DNA of 30,683 nt, taken from the NCBI GenBank assembly GCA_021789735.1, contig JAJYJB010000025.1, positions 1 to 30,683 of the forward strand, given 5' to 3'. The notes under the pieces were generated by a model. The model was not told the origin of the DNA and did not search any database. It saw nothing but the letters and a program-made list of their open reading frames with translations. The DNA is from Nitrospirota bacterium (GTDB lineage Bacteria; Nitrospirota; Thermodesulfovibrionia; Thermodesulfovibrionales; JdFR-88). This document shows, one piece after another, positions 14,601 through 21,476 of the stretch (position 1 is its first letter; every line of letters begins with the position of its first letter). A program made the translations under genes and the position numbers.

Positions 14601-16003
14601 GCGGGATAAACGGCCGGATCATTGCCTCGCCCCCGCCCGTGCAGAGCAGCGTCGCCAAAGGGCAGCCGCCCGGGCCGGCAAAAAAAGCCAAAACCGGGGA
14701 AAAACCTGCGGGCAGGCCAATAGCGGTGAAAGGGAGCGTACATATGGAGGTCCCGAACCTGGAGATACTGGCCTCGGTGCTGCCCGCTGTAAAGAACGCC
14801 CGCGGTGTCTTACTGGCTGATATCGGTGTATCGGGCGATCTTCCGCATCCTGGCATAAGCGGCAGGCTGACCCTGGAAAAGACTTCCGCGACGCTGCCCA
14901 GCCTCGGCATAACTGTTGGCGGCTCCATGACCGCGGCCAGCGCCGGGCCAAACAGGTTCCATGTCCAAGGCAGTTTTACCTCCGGGGGCGGCCATATGGA
15001 CCTGAAAGGGGATATAGTCCGCACCCCCGCGAATGTCTGGTCTCTGGCGTTAGGGATAAAAGGGCAGAACTTCCAGGTGGTCAATATCCCGGAGGCCAAG
15101 GCAACTGCAAGCCCGGACCTGGCAGTGGCCCTCCACGGCAAAGAGGCCTTTGTCCGGGGTGAGGTGACCATACCCTCGGCGGACATAAAGCCCCTGCAGG
15201 TGTCCGGGGCCATAAGGCCTTCCCGCGACGTGGTGGTGGTCAGCGAAAGAGGGAAACCGGTAAAGGTGTCCGAATGGAAGGTCCATGCGGACGTAAGGGT
15301 CATACTCGGGAAAAAGATATCCTTTAACGGGTTTGGCCTTAAGAGCATTATCACCGGGCAGGTCGCTGTGCATGAGGTGCCGGGAAAGGTCGCCACCGGG
15401 CAGGGGACGCTCGTGATCGTCAAGGGCACGTACAAGGCCTATGGACAAAACCTGACCATAGAAAACGGAAGGCTTCTTTACAGCGGCCAGCCCATAAACG
15501 ATCCGGGCCTAGCCATCAAGGCGGTGAGGAAGATCAAGGCCCAGGATGTGACCGCGGGAATAGACGTTTCAGGCACCCTCAAGAGGCCGAAGGTCACTCT
15601 CTTTTCAGAGCCGCCGATGGACCAGACCGAGGCGCTCTCCTATCTTGTCCTGGGCAAGCCGGTAGGCTCGGCCACCGGCTCCCAGGGGAACCTGCTATAC
15701 GGCGCGGCCACTTCGCTGGGGCTTGCGGGCGGCGCCCTGCTTGCAAACAGGATCGGGGCGCTCTTCGGCATCAAGGCCTCCGTGGAGAAGACTCCTCCGC
15801 AGACCCCCGCAGGCAAGGAGCAGGCCACTCTTTTTCTGGGCCGGTATCTTTCGCCAAGGCTGTATGTGGCCTATGGTGTGGGCATATTCGAAACGAGCAA
15901 CGTCTTCAGGGTCCGCTACCGGGTAACAAAAAATTGGCTGGTGCAAACGGAGGGCGGAACGGAGACCGGCGGCGACGTGCTTTATAAGCTGCAATGGCAG
16001 TAG
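11660..16003 (+). CDS. tamB: TamB (DUF490) envelope-spanning protein
   Basis: A 1447-residue AsmA/TamB-type protein. Residues 8-28 are the inner-membrane anchor; the long middle is the repetitive beta-rich groove that bridges the periplasm; the C-terminus carries the DUF490 signature (SGTLKRPKVTLFSEPPMDQTEALSYLVLGKPVG, here at about 1302-1335). It works with TamA to move hydrophobic substrates, probably phospholipid or nascent outer-membrane proteins, across the envelope. Start 11660 overlaps the tamA stop (ATGA). Odd feature: residues 653-993 are a three-copy, 119-residue tandem repeat, two copies nearly identical in DNA. Length exceeds the E. coli protein (about 1260), partly from this repeat. 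Lys/Pro-rich linker around 1010-1035 follows the third copy. Confidence 0.9.
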   Translation: MRRAGRYALISLAALAAVFFAAVFFLMTSRTVFRQVFSRFAPSGLSVKSISGRLAGPVRLEGISYDLKGTKVRIGSLTMDWRPSELIYMDIHITRLDIVNMRVEATRERKPPAPAGPLPQLSLPSFLTVQLSSATAENIEYVPAKKAPKKKKPVVIGRLALNAAMRGKTLQIQALKASGPGFSFDIRGKINPQDGYPLVLKTGWTFVHGAYPAARGAGELSGTLDRLHVTQAIGPPYNMDADFIVSGLSGQKVPGGEKQKPAWDGRISWHALQVPPSLGHAPGKPPVMSTSGQLFTKGNTGAYSMYLDMFFLMAKERKTAPQNRLIVAGTGNATGFLINKLSGNILGGTLRGGGRVTWGKPSVGWSLSLGVKGLDPGLASPKWPGTVDLEASTKGAIAGQRRSITLDIASALGTLRGYPVSASGRLIMKERSLFIPRFDARSGQTFITASGSATPAVSSGRPVRRWDFSWGISAKNLAELLPGAGGSLFAKGTVKGLGKKPVVAARMAGEDTAYKKYRVKTFHAAVRIDLSGHTASDLALNAVGLRVDKRQVRMVRLTAAGGLRRHRIALSAEGRKAALSLVLKGGYSAGLWSGDISSLAISGNGYGTWRLLHPAPLRLSKVAALLNGCVANGAARLCLLADWQKPKGARVKLSASRVPLGLFAPVMPAGLSVTGVLNGGADIFYSQQKALTGKADIRLAGGTLSYSLKGKTVRRSFRESTLQMVSTARAALVNFDMPFTEGGGMKGRVSISPPLLSAGPKGPLPVQARVQLSASRVPLGLFAPVMPAGLSVTGVLNGGADITYVERKALTGRADIMLAGGALAYSLKGKTVRRSFRESTLQMVSTARAALVNFDMPFTEGGGMKGRVSISPPLLSAGPKGPLPVQARVQLSVARVPLGLFAPLMPPGLAVKGVLNGDADITYVERKALTGKADVRLTGGALAYSLQGRSLRLNLKESTLRVVSTAKQVLVGLDIPFVQGGGINGRIIASPPPVQSSVAKGQPPGPAKKAKTGEKPAGRPIAVKGSVHMEVPNLEILASVLPAVKNARGVLLADIGVSGDLPHPGISGRLTLEKTSATLPSLGITVGGSMTAASAGPNRFHVQGSFTSGGGHMDLKGDIVRTPANVWSLALGIKGQNFQVVNIPEAKATASPDLAVALHGKEAFVRGEVTIPSADIKPLQVSGAIRPSRDVVVVSERGKPVKVSEWKVHADVRVILGKKISFNGFGLKSIITGQVAVHEVPGKVATGQGTLVIVKGTYKAYGQNLTIENGRLLYSGQPINDPGLAIKAVRKIKAQDVTAGIDVSGTLKRPKVTLFSEPPMDQTEALSYLVLGKPVGSATGSQGNLLYGAATSLGLAGGALLANRIGALFGIKASVEKTPPQTPAGKEQATLFLGRYLSPRLYVAYGVGIFETSNVFRVRYRVTKNWLVQTEGGTETGGDVLYKLQWQ
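13616..13972 (+). repeat. tamB in-frame tandem repeat, copy 1
   Basis: First of three 357-bp units (119 codons, residues 653-771), starting LSASRVPLGLF. From 13775 to the end it matches copy 2 at all but about one base, and its first 80 or so bases also match closely. Its middle (IFYSQQKALTGKADIRLAGGTLSYS) differs from copies 2 and 3. Confidence 0.9.
13973..14329 (+). repeat. tamB in-frame tandem repeat, copy 2
   Basis: Second 357-bp unit (residues 772-890). Its start and its last 200 bases are nearly identical to copy 1, while its middle (ITYVERKALTGRADIMLAGGALAYS) matches copy 3. This mosaic indicates unequal crossover or gene conversion between neighbours. Confidence 0.9.
14330..14635 (+). 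repeat. tamB in-frame tandem repeat, copy 3 (divergent)
   Basis: Third unit in the same register, from residue 891 (LSVARVPLGLFAPLMPPG). It aligns with copies 1-2 for about 102 codons and then diverges into a Lys/Pro linker. Lower identity (KESTLRVVSTAKQVLVGLDIPFVQGGG) shows it is the older unit. Confidence 0.85.
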
Positions 16004-16094
16004 CTGCGCTTGACTCCTCTATTCCTGGTGATAGCCTATAAAAAATCGAATTTTCCACTGGTAACGGAGAAACACATAACGGAGGAACATCCTT

Positions 16095-17636
16095 ATGCCT
16101 GGTCCAACTGTGCTTGAGGCGGCGTCGCAGGCGGCCATCTGCGAGTTCGAGCGCCCGAAACCCTTTAACCTGTTCATCTTTGGCGCCACCGGGGACCTTA
16201 CCAGAAGAAAGATAATGCCCTCGCTTTATCAGCTGAACACGCTCTCCCTGCTGCCCGAGGACTTCCTGATAGTGGGGTCCGGGAGGAAAAGCATCGGCAC
16301 GGAGGAATTCAGGCGGCAGATGCGCGAAGCGGTCCGGAATGCGCCATCTGCCGGAGGGTTCGACGAGGGGAAGTGGAATGAGCTTGCCAACAGGCTGCAC
16401 TACATGCAAATGGGAGGCCCGGAGACCTACTGCGGCATGCTTGCAAAATGCGTCCCGCTTGAGGCCCGCTACAGGACCTTCGGCAACCGTATCTTTTATC
16501 TTGCCGTCCCGCCCTCCGCATTCGGCGACGTTATAACCAACCTCGGGGAAGCGGGCGCGGCGGAAGTCCCGGGGGGCGCCTCAGGGGAAGAGGGCGGATA
16601 TTCGCACATCGTGGTGGAAAAACCCTTCGGGCGGGACCTCGAATCGGCCAGGAGGCTCAACGGCCTCCTGAGAAAGTATTTTAAAGAGGAACAGATATAC
16701 CGGATGGACCACTTCCTGGCCAAGGAGACCGTCCAGAACATCCTGATGTTCAGGTTCGCCAATTCCATTTTCGAGCCTGTCTGGAACAACCGTTTCATAG
16801 ACCACGTGCAGATAACCGCCGCCGAGACCATCGGAATAGAGCGCAGGGGGGCATATTATGAAGAGTCCGGCGTGCTCAGGGACATGTTCCAGAACCATAT
16901 GCTGCACCTTCTGGCCCTGACGGCGATGGAGCCGCCCTCCGCCTTTACGGCGGCGAAGGTGAGGGGTGAGCGGGCCAAGGCGCTCGGGTCAATAAGGGGC
17001 CTGGACCCGCAGAGCATGGATGAGTTCCTTGTCCTGGGCCAGTACGGGCGCGGGAAGGCGGACGGTGAAGTGCCGGCTTACAGGGAAGAGCCTGATGTGC
17101 CCCCCCGGTCCAATACCGCCACATACGCCGCCCTGAAGCTGGAGGTCGAAAACTGGAGGTGGCGCGGCGTCCCTTTCTACCTGCGCTCAGGCAAAAGGCT
17201 GTCAAGCCGCAGGGGGGAGATATCCATACACTTCAGGCCCGTGCCTCACACCATCTTCAGGCAATACACCGGGGAAAAGATAGAGCCCAACACGCTTACC
17301 CTCCGCATTCAGCCCGAGGAGAAAATGGACCTTTTCCTGCAGGCAAAGCAGCCCGGCTCCAGGATCTGCCTGGGCCCGGTCAGGCTCGATTATGCATATC
17401 CAAAAGGCGCTACCGCGGACTATGCACGCATTCTCCTTGACTGCATGCAGGGAGACCAGATGCTTTTTGCGTGCGCGGACGAGGTGGATGCCTCCTGGGA
17501 GATCCTTTCGCCGGTGATAACCAGAGCGGATTCCATGGAGATGAAAGATTTCCCGAATTACGGGGCGGGCTCTTCGGGGCCGGCGCAGGCGGACGCCCTT
17601 CTTGCCAGGGACGGGCGGGCCTGGGACCCGCTGTGA
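16095..17636 (+). CDS. zwf: Glucose-6-phosphate 1-dehydrogenase
   Basis: A 513-residue G6PD, normal length. It oxidises glucose-6-phosphate to 6-phosphogluconolactone with NAD(P)+, the first step of the oxidative pentose-phosphate pathway. Visible: nucleotide loop FGATGDLTRRKIMP (29-42), VVEKPFGRD (173-181), active-site RMDHFLAKE (203-211, usually R-I-D-H-[YF]-L-G-K-E, H206) and catalytic H268 in GVLRDMFQNHMLHLL. GGAGG lies about 9 bases before ATG 16095. It follows tamB by 91 nt with no clear terminator between, and ends 8 nt from the convergent debranching gene. No pgl, gnd or glk lies beside it. Facing the glucan locus, it may consume glucose-6-phosphate released there; that link is inferred. 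Confidence 0.95.
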   Translation: MPGPTVLEAASQAAICEFERPKPFNLFIFGATGDLTRRKIMPSLYQLNTLSLLPEDFLIVGSGRKSIGTEEFRRQMREAVRNAPSAGGFDEGKWNELANRLHYMQMGGPETYCGMLAKCVPLEARYRTFGNRIFYLAVPPSAFGDVITNLGEAGAAEVPGGASGEEGGYSHIVVEKPFGRDLESARRLNGLLRKYFKEEQIYRMDHFLAKETVQNILMFRFANSIFEPVWNNRFIDHVQITAAETIGIERRGAYYEESGVLRDMFQNHMLHLLALTAMEPPSAFTAAKVRGERAKALGSIRGLDPQSMDEFLVLGQYGRGKADGEVPAYREEPDVPPRSNTATYAALKLEVENWRWRGVPFYLRSGKRLSSRRGEISIHFRPVPHTIFRQYTGEKIEPNTLTLRIQPEEKMDLFLQAKQPGSRICLGPVRLDYAYPKGATADYARILLDCMQGDQMLFACADEVDASWEILSPVITRADSMEMKDFPNYGAGSSGPAQADALLARDGRAWDPL

Positions 17637-17644
17637 AAGGAAAT

Positions 17645-19810
17645 TCATTTGTAGACGATAATGCTAACGCCTGGGGCCTTTTTGCCCACCTCCACCGAAA
17701 CGCTCTCCCCATGTCTTCTTATGTTCAGGTCCACCGTCTTGCCGGGCGCCACGGAAAGATTTTCAAGGCGCACCCATTCCAGGAATTCAGGCAGCGCCGG
17801 CCCCTTCATGAGGAGCCTTGTGTTTTTTGGATCGAACTCAAGCCCGAGGGAGGTCTGCAGCATCAGCAGCAGCGCTCCGGAGGCCCACGTCTGCGGAGCG
17901 CAGGCGACCGGATAGAGGGTGGGGGGCTGACCCCTCCTCCTGTGAAAGCCGCAGAAAAGCTCCGGAAGCCGCTGGAACTCCATATAAAGAGAGGCCTCGA
18001 ATATCCCGGTGAACACCCTGGCGAACTGTTCCCTGAGCATGTACCGTGAAAATCCGGCAGCAGCGATAGAGTTGTCATGGGGCCATACAGAGCCGTTGTG
18101 ATAGGACATGGGATTGTAGGGGATCTCGTTCGATGAGAGCGTCCGGATGCCCCATCCGGAAAACATGTGGTCGGAGGTCAGCTTCCTGGCCACCATTACC
18201 GCCCTCTCCGGAAGCGCGATGGTGGTATAGAGCGCGTGCCCCGCATTGGAGGCCACCACGCGGCAGGGCTTCTTCTTGCCGTCAAGGGCCAGCACATATG
18301 TCCCCAATTCCGCGTCCCAGAACTGGCGGTCAAAATCTTTTTTTATCTTTTCCGCCTCTGCCCAAAGTCTCCGGGCCATTTCTTTTTTCCCCAGGGCGTC
18401 TGCCATTTCCGCGGTTTCCCTTTTGGCGGCATAGGCATATCCCTGCACCTCGCAAAGGGCTATCGGCCCCTCGGGGAAGGTCCCGTCCTTGTGGAACACG
18501 GAATCGAACGAGTCTTTCCACCCCTGGTTAACAAGTCCGTCCTTATGCGGGGTATATTCAAGGAACCCGTCGCCGTCCACATCGCCATAGTGTTCCATCC
18601 AGAGGACCGCAAGCTCTATGCTGTCCCAGAGCTCGCGGATAAGCTCCAGGTCTCCCGTCCTTTTGAGGTAGGCGCCAGCGAGCATCAGAAAAAGCGGGGT
18701 GGAATCCACGCTGCCGTAATATGCGCCGAAGGGTATCTCCTCCAGGGCGGCCATCTCGCCCTTTCTTGTTTCATGTATTATTTTCCCGGGCTCCGCCGCC
18801 CTTTTTCTGTCCGGCTCATGCGCCTGGGTGGCGGCCAGGAGCCTGAGCACGTCCCTGGCTATCCCGGGCTTTATCCAGAGGCACTGGAGGGCCGTGATGA
18901 TGCCGTCCCTGCCAAAGACTGCCGCATACCATGGTATGCCGCCGTACGGGTATTCGCCATAAGGCGTGCTGGTAAGCATCATCATGATATCGGACGCGGC
19001 CTTCCTTATGGACCCGTTGAAGAGGTCGTTTGACGTATGGATGCGCGTGGCGGATTCCATGAAATCCTGGGCCTGTTTCTGTGCCCGGCCGCAGGCCAGC
19101 TTGTATGACGGCGTGCGCCTGCTTTTTCCCGCCAGGCATGAGATGGAAATGGAAAACATGTCTGTCTGGCCCGGTTTCAATTTCTTTTTGAAGATGGCGT
19201 GGCGGCCCTCCCGAATCTCATCCGGCGCATGGGAGAATTTTATGGCAGTGCGCCGCAACACCCCGTCCAGGCCTTCATACGACAGGACGATCTCCTTTCC
19301 TTCCGCCACCGGCGCAAGCATGCGCCCCCTTTGCCTCCTTTTCATCCCCCGCACCTCGAAGATATCGGCGAAATCGGCATCGAACTCAAGCTCAATGTCC
19401 AGGCCTGCGGCCTGCTTGTCGAAATTCCTGAGCCTGATATGCTCCAGACAGCACCCGTCGTACAGGAGCCTGGAGCGCATGATGTGGACCATGTCCCGTT
19501 TGATAAGCTCTCTGCCTCCTTTGTGGAGGTCGGGGTTTGTGAGGTCGACCGTGGCGAGGATATTGTCTTCGTCCACATTGGAGCTTAGAAAAAGCGGCCT
19601 CAGGCCGTTTACCTCCAGCACATACCTGGAAAGGTGCCTGGTGCCCTCGTGAAAAAGGCCTTGCTCACCCTTGCCAAAAGGCAGGATGTCGCCAAAACGG
19701 CTGAAGACGCCAAAGGTCTCACCGTGCTTGATTATGAGCCGGTGCGGGTCCAGGATGGCTGAGGTGGCCACTATGTAAAACTTGTCCTTTAACCTGCTGA
19801 CCTCGTGCAC
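17645..19810 (-). CDS. Glycogen-debranching-type amylo-alpha-1,6-glucosidase
   Basis: A 721-residue two-domain glucosidase. The N-terminal beta-rich domain (about 1-240, GDE_N-type: GLFHEGTRHLSRYVLEVNG, LRNFDKQAAGLDIELEFDADFADIFEVRG) precedes an (alpha/alpha)6 barrel with IPWYAAVFGRDGI, GWKDSFDSVFHKDG, PIALCEVQGYAYAAK and NGSVWPHDNS (near residues 571-580). These are typical of bacterial amylo-alpha-1,6-glucosidases, which remove alpha-1,6 branches from glycogen-like glucan or hydrolyse related oligosaccharides. There is no signal peptide. The start is GTG 19810 with GGGAG about 10 bases upstream. It is the distal gene of the minus-strand glucan locus, 143 nt after GT4 with a strong hairpin between, so its expression may be partly independent. 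Confidence 0.88.
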   Translation of the reverse strand: MHEVSRLKDKFYIVATSAILDPHRLIIKHGETFGVFSRFGDILPFGKGEQGLFHEGTRHLSRYVLEVNGLRPLFLSSNVDEDNILATVDLTNPDLHKGGRELIKRDMVHIMRSRLLYDGCCLEHIRLRNFDKQAAGLDIELEFDADFADIFEVRGMKRRQRGRMLAPVAEGKEIVLSYEGLDGVLRRTAIKFSHAPDEIREGRHAIFKKKLKPGQTDMFSISISCLAGKSRRTPSYKLACGRAQKQAQDFMESATRIHTSNDLFNGSIRKAASDIMMMLTSTPYGEYPYGGIPWYAAVFGRDGIITALQCLWIKPGIARDVLRLLAATQAHEPDRKRAAEPGKIIHETRKGEMAALEEIPFGAYYGSVDSTPLFLMLAGAYLKRTGDLELIRELWDSIELAVLWMEHYGDVDGDGFLEYTPHKDGLVNQGWKDSFDSVFHKDGTFPEGPIALCEVQGYAYAAKRETAEMADALGKKEMARRLWAEAEKIKKDFDRQFWDAELGTYVLALDGKKKPCRVVASNAGHALYTTIALPERAVMVARKLTSDHMFSGWGIRTLSSNEIPYNPMSYHNGSVWPHDNSIAAAGFSRYMLREQFARVFTGIFEASLYMEFQRLPELFCGFHRRRGQPPTLYPVACAPQTWASGALLLMLQTSLGLEFDPKNTRLLMKGPALPEFLEWVRLENLSVAPGKTVDLNIRRHGESVSVEVGKKAPGVSIIVYK

Positions 19811-19896
19811 TTCCGCTTGCTCCCTTCCGGCGTCCCATTTCGGAGCGGGAATTTCAGTTTTTTATTTTACGGGTCCTTCCGGGCGAAAAATCCCGC

Positions 19897-19929
19897 GGGC
19901 GCGTATTCATTTGGGTAAAAAACGCGCCC
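19897..19929 (-). terminator. Hairpin between GT4 and debranching genes (terminator or attenuator)
   Basis: GGGCGCGT (19897-19904) and ACGCGCCC (19922-19929) form a perfect 8-bp GC-rich stem with a 17-base loop. In the operon direction (minus) it is followed after a few bases by TTTTT; on the plus strand it is followed by a T-rich run too. It lies 25 nt after the GT4 stop. It probably reduces read-through into the debranching gene. Confidence 0.45.
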
Positions 19930-19953
19930 ATTTTATTTTTGCCATCTTCTCGA

Positions 19954-21021
19954 TCACCTTTCCGGGTCTGGCCTGGTCGCCTCCTGCCGGGCCAGGACGG
20001 ACCTGTAGGCGGCCAGGTATTCCGCCGCCATCCGGATTGAGCTGAAGCGCTCCTCGAAGCGGCGCCTGCACCCAGCCCTGGAGATCGACGCTACCTGGTC
20101 CCTGATATAAAAGACGGCCTCCTCGTCCCTGTCGAAGATGAGCCCGGTCACGCCGTGGTCCACGACCTCTGGGATGGAGCCCCTGCGCCTTGCTATCACG
20201 GGAGTGCCGCAGCACATGGCCTCTATGAGCGCGAGGCCGAAGGGTTCCGGCCAGTCCGCCGGATGCAGGCATGCCAGGGCGCCGCCGAGAAGAGAGTCCT
20301 TTTCGCGGTCGTTTACCTCTCCCAGGAATTCCACAAGGGAGCTGTCAAGAAGCGGGCGGACTACCGCCTCGTGGTAGTCCGCGTCCGCCTTGTCCACTTT
20401 TGCCGCTATCTTCAGGGGGACCTCCGCTTCCAGGGCTATGCGGATGAGGGAGTCTATCTTTTTTTCCGGAGATATCCTCCCCACAAACACCAGGTATTCG
20501 CCCGGCCTTCCGTTGTAGGCGTAAAGGTCCGTGGGAATGCCGTGGTAGACCGTCCTTAGCCAGTTGGCCCTGGGCATCGGCCGCCTCTGGGCATCAGAGA
20601 TCGAAACAAGGGGGAACTCCCTGTATTCGGAGAACACGGAGGTCACCTCGGGTATGTCCAGCCGGCCGTGCAGTGTGGCGATAAACGGGGTCTGCGCTCT
20701 CCTGGCAAAAGCCAGGCTCAGGTAATCCACATTGGAGTGTATTATGTCGAACTCCTTTTCATGCTTGAGGACCTTCTCCATCAGCATGAAATGGCAGGCC
20801 ATCGGGTCTTTGCATTCAGGGTCCAGGCGCAGGGACCTGGGGGCCGCAGGCACAAGCCTGGCAGATGTATTGGAGTCTCCGGAGGCAAAAAGCGTCACGT
20901 CGTGCCCCGCCTCGACCAGCGCCTCGGAAAGATAGGAGACGACCCTCTCCGTCCCCCCGTATAGCCTGGGGGGAACGCTTTCAAACAAAGGTGAGAGCAT
21001 GGCTATTTTCAATGGGCGCAA
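19954..21021 (-). CDS. GT4-family glycosyltransferase
   Basis: A 355-residue GT-B retaining glycosyltransferase. N-terminal donor/acceptor features: PPRLYGGTERVVSYLSEAL (17-35); C-terminal sugar-nucleotide features: VFVGRISPEKKID (178-190) with R182 and K187/188, and the E-x7-E motif EPFGLALIE (E259, E267), then CGTPVIARRRGSIPEVV. Donor and acceptor cannot be read from sequence. Some GT4 enzymes make glycogen, trehalose or sucrose phosphates, so a role with the neighbouring glucan genes is plausible. The start is TTG 21021 with GGAGGG 7 bases upstream; the nearest ATG (21000) would remove the first beta strand. A promoter-like pair (TTGACA, 15 bases, GATAAT) lies about 75 nt upstream, so it may be transcribed from its own promoter as well as from the operon. 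Confidence 0.88.
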   Translation of the reverse strand: MRPLKIAMLSPLFESVPPRLYGGTERVVSYLSEALVEAGHDVTLFASGDSNTSARLVPAAPRSLRLDPECKDPMACHFMLMEKVLKHEKEFDIIHSNVDYLSLAFARRAQTPFIATLHGRLDIPEVTSVFSEYREFPLVSISDAQRRPMPRANWLRTVYHGIPTDLYAYNGRPGEYLVFVGRISPEKKIDSLIRIALEAEVPLKIAAKVDKADADYHEAVVRPLLDSSLVEFLGEVNDREKDSLLGGALACLHPADWPEPFGLALIEAMCCGTPVIARRRGSIPEVVDHGVTGLIFDRDEEAVFYIRDQVASISRAGCRRRFEERFSSIRMAAEYLAAYRSVLARQEATRPDPER

Positions 21022-21095
21022 GGGAGTCCCTCCGCAGATCTTTATTTTTTGTAAAGGCCTAAAAGGGTGAGCGGGGAAAGCCTCTATATTTTTTA

Positions 21096-21122
21096 ATTAT
21101 CAGAAGCGCGGGGGGCTGTCAA
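21096..21122 (-). promoter_or_regulatory. Possible internal promoter before GT4
   Basis: On the minus strand a perfect TTGACA (21122-21117) is followed after 15 bases by GATAAT (21101-21096). Spacing is slightly short. It lies in the 131-nt gap between SemiSWEET and GT4; the SemiSWEET stop is followed by a T-rich run without a clear hairpin. Confidence 0.35.
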
Positions 21123-21152
21123 ACAAAAAGGAAAAGAAAAGAAAAAAATCTC

Positions 21153-21407
21153 TTAGCCGTACCTGAGCTTAAGAAGAACGATGATCATGGCCAGGATGAA
21201 AGAAACGATGTTGGTTACGATCACCGGCAGGGAGCTTATGGAAAAACCGTAGACCGTCCAGCACAGCAGCCCGGCGCACAAAGTGGCAAACATGCCCATC
21301 GAGACGTCCTTTGTGTGCCTTGACCTCCATGCCTTGACCACCTGGGGGACAAGCGAAAAGGTCGTAAGCGCGCCCGCGGCAAAACCCAGGATATTCCCGT
21401 CGTCCAT
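21153..21407 (-). CDS. SemiSWEET-type sugar transporter
   Basis: An 84-residue triple-helix-bundle protein of the SWEET/MtN3 (PQ-loop) superfamily. Three transmembrane helices are visible at about 4-23, 38-55 and 58-80. TFSLVPQVVKAWRSRHTKDVS carries the PQ motif (21-22) and TVYGFSISSLPVIVTN resembles the SemiSWEET second and third helices. SemiSWEETs dimerise and move sucrose or glucose down a gradient across the inner membrane. Within a glucan operon it would export or import the released sugar, an inference. ATG 21407 has no Shine-Dalgarno; a promoter-like pair lies directly before it. Length (about 85-95 residues in the family) fits. Confidence 0.85.
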   Translation of the reverse strand: MDDGNILGFAAGALTTFSLVPQVVKAWRSRHTKDVSMGMFATLCAGLLCWTVYGFSISSLPVIVTNIVSFILAMIIVLLKLRYG

Positions 21408-21414
21408 GGCCTAT

Positions 21415-21444
21415 ATTGTAACTAACATTAGCGCGGGCAGACAA
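21415..21444 (-). promoter_or_regulatory. Possible promoter for SemiSWEET
   Basis: Minus-strand TTGTCT (21444-21439), 18 bases, TACAAT (21420-21415), then 7 bases to ATG. The gene would be leaderless if this promoter is used, in keeping with the missing ribosome site. Confidence 0.35.
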
Positions 21445-21476
21445 TGTTTTTTGCCCTGGGGCGCGCGGGCGGAATT

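Noticed and set aside
13616..14635. CRISPR-like array
   Set aside because: The repeats are 357 bp, directly adjoining and in frame within tamB; there are no spacers.
14488..15435. Long open minus-strand frame opposite tamB (315 codons)
   Set aside because: Low-complexity Pro/Thr/Ser translation, no ribosome site, fully inside tamB, which has clear family features. GC-rich antisense shadow.
16010..16042. TTGACT and TATAAA before zwf
   Set aside because: The spacer is 21 bases, too long for a sigma-70 promoter; I do not call it.
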